Source: Obelidium mucronatum (Eukaryota; Chytridiomycota; Chytridiomycetes; Chytridiales; Chytriomycetaceae). From it: a stretch of DNA of 64,000 nt. The translations under genes were made by a program, and so were the position numbers. The notes beneath the pieces were generated by a model that was not told the DNA's origin, did no database searches, and saw only the letters and a list, made by a program, of their open reading frames with translations. The stretch is taken from positions 62,001-126,000 of the forward strand of contig JAIVFH010000071.1 in the NCBI GenBank assembly GCA_025765595.1, in the 5' to 3' direction. Positions 57,753 to 64,000 of the stretch are shown one piece after another (within the stretch, counting starts at the first letter, position 1; each line of letters starts with the position of its first letter).

Positions 57753-60700
57753 ATGATTCGTGAACACCGCGTCGACTGGTGGGGCCAACTTCTTTCTTTC
57801 CTTTCTTCTTTCTTTGCTTCTCGCTGACGCGCGCGCTGCGCAGGTCGTTCCAGGGCGGGCCCGTGCTTCGCGACGACGGCTGGACGCTGATCCAGAGCGG
57901 GCGCCGCACGCAGCGGGACAGGGCCAGGGCCGCCCGCCCGCAGAAGCTGCCGCCGCAGCGGGCGCGCGCTGCTTCGCCGTCGCCCGAGAAGCCCACCCCA
58001 ACTACAGCAACTACATCAACTACATCAACTACAACAGCCACAACAACAACAGCCCGCCAGACACTTGCGCAGAACACATCCACAGCTGCCCGCCGCAAAT
58101 CATACTCAGAGGTGGTCACCGATGCAAAGTCGCCTGTCGGAGCTGGACTGTCGGCCAACCAATCTATTCCTTCGCCGCATTCTATTTGGACCCAACTGGA
58201 TAACACCACTTCGGGCTTCTTTTCGTCGGCCTCACTGTATAATCCGGATTTTACTCCAGAATCACATCAACTTTTTAGCCCCAATGAAAACCTCTATGGA
58301 ACTTCAATGTCAAACTTGGAGTCTTTTGCGTTCGTGATTTTCGAAAGGTTTCTGACGTGCCTGAATGCCAGAAGCAGAAATCTCACCCTTCAACGTTTTA
58401 TTTGATAGGAGTCTGAATGAGGTTTTGGTTGAATGCAAGCTCCAACGCTCATCGGACCTTCAACCAAAAGTAAAGGCTCTTTTGCAAGATGCCCTCGCAA
58501 CACTCGACGAAGTATTCACTTTTTTTCAGATTACAAGCTACCAGATTCTTAAAGAGATTAAAATAGATTGAGAAGTCTTCCTTACCGTGTTCTTTGAGTG
58601 CATCGGTCCGGAATCATCTGTGGAACTCGACATCGAGCTTGGGACTGAACGAATTCGATTCAGATGGCAGCCTACCCACTGCTTTTGATAAAATTGTTCT
58701 TTTATCAAAGACCCAACACTATGGCTTCAACAGCCAGGTATTCTTTCGGGCAAATCAAACTCGAATCTTTAACGTTAACGTTATTTAGGCCGACTCTTCA
58801 GATGAAAACCTTCCAGTGTGGGATAGATCCGTCCCTTTAAGCACACGCCTTCCTCTAACGTATCCATCAAACGAACTCCCTTTGAGGCTTTTGTCTCCGT
58901 TTTCACGAAAGTCTGTGACCATTGATGCTCTTGAGCTGAAGCAGGTATTTCGTTTCCAGATTATTTCGCCACAATCATAGTTTTGACGCGTATGAACAAA
59001 GTTGAAGGCACGGCGACTTCGTGAAAGCTTTCTGCAAGATCGCACTATTAAATTAAAGCACAAGGCTGGCAAGGTGGTGTTTTTATTTATTTATTTATTT
59101 TTGTTTTCAGCACAATTTTTTTTTTTAAACAAATGACTGAACTTCCAACAAATGTTCTGTTTGTAGATCTTGACAGTTCGGTTGAACCAACAAGAGCAAA
59201 CGAATCAATTAAAAGAAAGCATTAAAGGGAAACAAGCTAAAGCCGAGAAGGTTTTGTTTGTCCTTTTCTATTTGCCTTGTCTGTGTATATGTCTGATTTA
59301 TCTGGGATTGCAGCAACGTGATTTATTCATTAAAGGAATCCAAGAAAAAGCGAAAGAAGAGAAACAAAAAAGCGAAGAAATCGCACTCATATCAGCGCTA
59401 AAGTATAGCCTCATTTTTTTTTTTCCTTTTCGTGCATCCTTAAACCGTCTAATCTCTCTCTACTTCAGTTTTGAAAACAAAAAAATTGAAGTCGCCCAAA
59501 GACATTTAGATTCAGAGGCTCGATTACAAGAATTGGAAGAAGAGAGGCTTCGAAAGCTTGCAGAAGTTGCTGCACTGCAAGAAGCTGCAATTGAACGTCG
59601 GCGTCTGCAAGAGGTTGAACGGCAAACAAAGTTGCTTAGAGAAGAAGAACGCAGGAAAGAGATGGAAGCAAGAAGAGAGTTGGAGCGCCAGGAGTGTATT
59701 GCTTTTAAAGAGGCAGCGCGACTTGCAAAGGTTTATTTTTTTTTCTGTTGGAAGTTTGAACTTGGGACTAAATTCTCGTTTTACCTTTATAGTGCCAACG
59801 CATAACTCAGTTAAAAATCATGAAAGAAAACGAAATCAATGCAATGGTATGTCTTGACATCTGTTTTTAAAACGAATGTTCGTAACCTTTTTATAAAAAA
59901 TAGCGCCAAGAGCTGAGCAAGAATTTCCAAAACAAACTAGAAAAGTGGACAACTCGATACACTGAGTTTCTTCAAAAAAAGAAGGAGCGCGCCGCTCAGG
60001 CAAATTTGAATGCAAAGGCAGTGGCTGCGAATGCCAAACGGACTATTCCATCCAGTGAATCAATCAATAATTTACTTCTAGTTTCTATGGACGATGGTTT
60101 GTTGATGTCATCCATGATTGATCATATTGATGCTGATTATTGTCTTGTAGCAGAGAGACGGCCAAGTCGCGGACAAGCTGTTCAACGCCGCATTAAAAAA
60201 CTGAAGAAGGTGAATTAAACTTGTTGCTGTCGGGTACAAAAAAAAATACTGACGTTTGAATGAAGCGGCTGCGGGAGGCCAGCCTCAATTACTCTTTTAT
60301 TCCATCTTCAGCGTGCTTGCCTGCACTGTCTCATTCCATGCAATCTGTAATTTTAAAGCTACAAAAGCTTCTTGGCGGGGGGAATTTAGCGGAGAATGGG
60401 GCCTCTCTTGACACTTCGCTGAAAGCAATGATCGGAGAGCTAGGGGCTTCGGATCTCAGTGTTTTAGAGTCCTTCTGCAACAATGGAGGGGTTGCAAATT
60501 TATTTAATGTTTTAGTGTTGTTGGACGATGATGGGAACTTGATTTTGCCTACAAGGTTTGGCCACATCCAAAGGCATTCGAGTATTCACTCTATTTTACT
60601 TCCGTCGTTGCAGAACTCTGCAAATGATTGTCAAGGTTCTATGTTTATTATGCCAGTCTGGAGTCAACAAGGAGTATCTGATGCTTTCCATGGACGTGTG

Positions 60701-61877
60701 CATTGAGGAACTTGCCGAATTGACTGCTCGAGTCTTGTCCATGCAGGATTACAGCAATATTGACTGGCTTCACTTGTCGTCTGGCCTTCTTGAGCTTCTT
60801 CTTTCCCTTTTTACGTATTTGCCGGATGATTCTTCAATTTTGCGAAAAGCCAAAATTGATTTCCTTAGGTGATTTATTTTCCGCCCCCTCGTCTTTAACT
60901 TATGTTTGTTTTCTTCAGTTACGTTTTATCTATCGATCTTGTTGGATTTATGTGCAGGTTGTTTGCCATCGTTTGTGGCCCTGTGACCAATTTCGAAGAT
61001 CCTTTATTCTCGATTCTGTTAAATTCTTTTAATTTTATTGACGTGACCATTCGAATTCAGTTGAGTGTGTTGTTGTTTTTTTTTTTGTGCAACTTATGGA
61101 TGTCCGTGTTTGTGGTTTTTAGGAAACTAGATGGTTCATTGTCGTCACTTGTACATGATGTGTTTCTTCAAGCAGATACAGCCTCGATTTTAACAATGCT
61201 GGTATCTCTAGTTCTTCATAATGGATTGACTTCAAGAACTGCAGCGTTGGAGCCGTCCTCTCTGCAAACATTGGTTATTTCAATGACGGGTCTTCGAATT
61301 TTGAATTCTCTCTGTTCGTTGGATCTTTTGACTATGCAGGTAAGAATGCTTGAAGCTCAGTCCCCCTGCTAGACCTAAATCGCGGTTATTTTTTTTTTCC
61401 CTTCAAATCATTTTTTAGACTCTCTTGGCATCAGATGGCCTCCAACCACAATTTTTCCACTTGCTAGTGTTTTGGTTATGTTACTTTCTTCAATGGAACA
61501 CCAGCAGTCCTCATCATCAACCACACGACCAACTATGTTCCAAACTCTTGCACGAACTCTTGATTCTACTGGGAAATTCATGTATTGGTAACCAGGCAAA
61601 CCAGTCGCTTCTCAGATTCGGCCAAGGCTTCATTTTATTCAAGATGGTTCTTGCATTGCCATTTGAATATTTCTGTGATTCGGAATTACAGGCTGTATTG
61701 TTTCCTACTTTGATTGCCGCTTGCGCGGGGTGTCCTCTCAATTTGTCTGCGTTGAAGGAGGAATTGGATGTTGATGTGTTGATGGATTGGTGGAACAAGG
61801 AAAAAATGAATTGTGGGGCTTTGCAAAAGTTGGGATTTTGTTTTCCGGGAGGGTTTTGGAGTAAGGCTGGTTTATAG
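57753..61877 (+). CDS. SCAPER: SCAPER-like protein (S-phase cyclin A-associated protein in the ER)
   Basis: ER-associated regulator linked to cyclin A and, in animals, to tubulin mRNA decay. Exons: 57753-57778, 57844-58347, 58409-58511, 58567-58737, 58789-58944, 59008-59073, 59167-59250, 59314-59402, 59469-59730, 59793-59846, 59904-60209, 60266-60555, 60614-60868, 60919-61059, 61123-61339, 61419-61877; 1,060 residues. The start exon gives MIREHRVDW, then GGPVLRDDGWTLIQSGRR (human GWETVQRGR). FAFVIFERSLNEVLVECK aligns with the conserved FLFDNLRRAVDEIYVTCE block. A long charged coiled coil follows, and helical C-terminal repeats end with LPFEYFCDSELQAVLFPTLI. The C2H2 finger of animal SCAPER is not seen. 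Intron 14 uses GTTGAG. Exons 2-4 are the least certain. Confidence 0.85.
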
Positions 61878-64000
61878 AAAGAGAGAGAGAGTGTGTGTGT
61901 GTGTGAGAAAAACAAAAGAACTTATAAATAATAATAATAATAATATTTTTTTTTTTTGGAAAATGCAATAACAACGTGTACTTTCATGAACTGGTTCTTG
62001 TGGAACACAAGGTGTTTATGTAATAAAACTTTGATAAAGATGTTGTTGAAGTGATTGATTGATGAAGCACACACCTGGTAATTTGGAACACAAAAGTGTT
62101 ATCCTATCGAAACTGGTTTCCAATTTGCGCTGTTTTTCCGAAATGTTGGGTAACGCCCTTAGAGGGCATGTTCATTATGGAGCTTCCAAAACTCATGGAA
62201 GCCCACGTGCCTTAGTGGTGTTGGTCAAACATTTTTGTGGGTGGCATGCCAAGTCCCTTTAGATTGGCCTATTGGAACAATATTGTCAACTTCCTCTTTG
62301 ATGATGACTGTATTCATGCTTTTCAAGAGTTTTGTTCTTTCTTTGCACAGTTTCAGGTTCTTTCTGTAGCATCTTGTTTCCAGATGGAAGTATCACTCTC
62401 TTGGACCTTTCTTGGCCAATTCCATACAGGACTTGCAAGTGACTTAGTTGAGTCCTGAGCTATTGTTGGTTTGTTTTCTTGTTGTCCTGATGTTTGGCAC
62501 TCCTCCTTTTCACATAGATCCTTCAGTCTTAGGCATTCTTTGTTGAATGAGTGCATCTAGGTATAGAGGAAAAAGGCCTTTTGTTCTACAAGATGGCTGA
62601 AATGCTTGAGCTCAAATAGCTGAAGGGTGGTATTGCCTCAAGAACCACATAAAGTTGATTTGCTCATTTGTTATTCAACCCAGAAGTAATAATGAAATCT
62701 ACAATATGTGTTAGCGGGAAGAAAAAAGTGAGAAAAGACCAAAGAAGACATAGGGGCAACCTTTCTAGAAACCAACAAGAAAACCCCACCAAACACCAGA
62801 AACGGCAAGGGCATCAAGCACACTAGACAGAGGAATGATGGAATGGACAACAAGTCAGGAAGACAGCGACCTGGAAAAATGGAAGGATCTCAGCCAAAGA
62901 CCCCAGGACCAAGACAAGCAAGCAAGACACAAGACGGAGGAAGGGAGGCCAGATGGCACTCTTTTCCCCATAGGGGTTTTTAATAAGGCCCGGGCCATCT
63001 GATGGTGGTAGTTTCTGGTGAGCTTGGGGATGGGAGGGGGAATTGGGAGCTGGGGAAGAAGTTGGAAAATTCAGTCTGCTACCTGCGCAAGGCTGGAGGG
63101 TTTGCTCTGTGGCAAGGTTGGAAACAGCAGCGTGGTTATTATGCCAAGTCTCCGTTAGAGGAATTTGTCATCATTTGTCATTCTGATTTATAATCAGTGA
63201 ATTCTTTCTTACTTAATGTATTATTCCTTATCATTCTTGATTTTAATGTTTCTTATTCCTGTTATGATGTCTTTGGTATTTTGCAAGTTTCCTTTCAATT
63301 ATATCTGTTATCTGTATTTCTTATCTTTGGTTGGAAACTTGCTTAAATAGCAAGGTGTTTCCCTGGAGTTTAGAATTGTGTGGATACTGCTGTTCCACGG
63401 AATACTGTCGACAAAACAGGAACCAGAGGAGCTACAGCCTCCAAACTCAGGGAGCAGCTAGCCACTTTGACTGGAGCACTTGAAAAAGACTGTTTCCAAG
63501 AGGGAAAGGATTGGAACAGAAGTCGGTTGTAGCTACTAACCTCTGTCTACGGGTCCCAAACATGCCAGGACTTCACAGCTAGAATTGCAGAAGCTTTCAT
63601 TGCTGTTTAGAGCATAGCTTGGGAGCCTGGCGAGACTATTGGAGCAGATGGTCCAGAATCGTGTGGATACTGCTGTTCCACCGCACACTGTCAACAAAAC
63701 AGGAACCAGAGGAGCTGGGGAGACTATTGGAGCAGACAGTCCAGAATCCTGTGGATACTACCTTCTACAATTTTCTTCAGCCTATTCTCACTAGAGAATC
63801 AGTCAGGTTTGGCATTTGTAACTTACTCCAAAAAATCCATGCAAAAAGTCCGTATGCCTGCTTTTGGATGCTCCAACCAACGCCTCATCATCTCGAGCAG
63901 AAGAGTCCATTTGCAAATCATGAAGGAGAAGACACACAATTAGAAGCATTGATCAGAACTTGATTGGCTTCCATCATCAAGGAGAAGACACGCAATCTCG
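61878..64000. other. Gene-poor tail with short repeats
   Basis: After the SCAPER 3' UTR (AATAAA at about 62022) no supported gene is seen to the window edge. Purine-rich sequence with many stops covers 62690-62940, and a repeat cluster lies at 63371-63760. Short frames on both strands look non-coding or decayed. Confidence 0.5.
63371..63760 (+). repeat. Repeated GTGTGGATACTGCTGTTCCA units
   Basis: A 62-bp unit at about 63372-63433 recurs at 63654-63716 with about five differences (both contain ACAAAACAGGAACCAGAGGA). A second unit, GAGACTATTGGAGCAGA with CCAGAATC-TGTGGATACT, recurs at about 63633 and 63719, an 86-bp offset. Confidence 0.85.

Noticed and set aside
62130..62170. TAACGCCCTTAGAGGG resembling an SSU rRNA piece
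   Set aside because: The similarity is limited to about 11 bases, with no continuation into rRNA on either side.

Overview
The window is nuclear DNA from a unicellular, intron-dense eukaryote. I could resolve 19 multi-exon protein genes carrying about 113 introns, most of them 48-115 nt long, with GT-AG borders and often a CTAAC/CTGAC-like branch site. Two intronless hypothetical genes were also found. CFAP57, a motile-cilium protein, implies a flagellated life stage. An END3-like endocytic adaptor and a decayed Plavaka-type transposase are families best known from fungi and their relatives, so a Holomycota-type flagellate (chytrid- or aphelid-like) is possible. The sequence alone does not settle this.

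Layout. 0-2.3 kb is a decayed island containing broken coding fragments and a piece of large-subunit rRNA. 2.5-32 kb is a compact housekeeping block: N-myristoyltransferase (+), a hypothetical gene (+), complex I NDUFV1 (-), a GDT1/TMEM165 transporter (+), importin beta (+), cytochrome bc1 subunit QCR9 (+), SEC16 (-), PRP31 (+), an unknown membrane protein (+), AP-1 mu (+), PEX4 (+), an END3-like gene (-) and a hypothetical gene (- strand, to 33.0 kb). 33.1-42.2 kb is a large gene-poor island with frameshifted remnants of mobile-element-like ORFs: a tyrosine-recombinase-like reading on the + strand, a Plavaka transposase core on the - strand, a 77-bp exact direct repeat and a tRNA-like motif. 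42.2-61.9 kb is a second housekeeping block: a Vti1/NPSN-type Qb-SNARE (-), ETF alpha (-), a ribosomal-L1-domain nucleolar protein (+), CFAP57 (+), alpha-tubulin (-), beta-tubulin (+), a quinone oxidoreductase (-) and SCAPER (+). 61.9-64 kb is again gene-poor and repeat-bearing.

Functional themes. There is no operon structure, but several genes share short divergent promoters: alpha/beta tubulin, SEC16/PRP31, ETFA/L1-domain protein, NDUFV1/GDT1 and quinone reductase/SCAPER. SEC16, GDT1, AP-1 mu, the SNARE, END3 and SCAPER all act in the secretory or endocytic pathway. NDUFV1, QCR9 and ETFA feed mitochondrial respiration.

Most unusual signal. Short GC-rich hairpin units (consensus ACCGCC-GNA-GGCGGT) form arrays inside introns of PRP31 and the L1-domain gene, with weaker copies in two ETFA introns. 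Several variant units change both arms together, so base pairing is kept. I did not notice this unit in intergenic DNA. Introns also carry very long T runs (up to 67), and a non-standard GTTGAG donor recurs in at least five genes. Exon coordinates were read by eye from splice signals, phase and family conservation. No alignment or RNA data were available.
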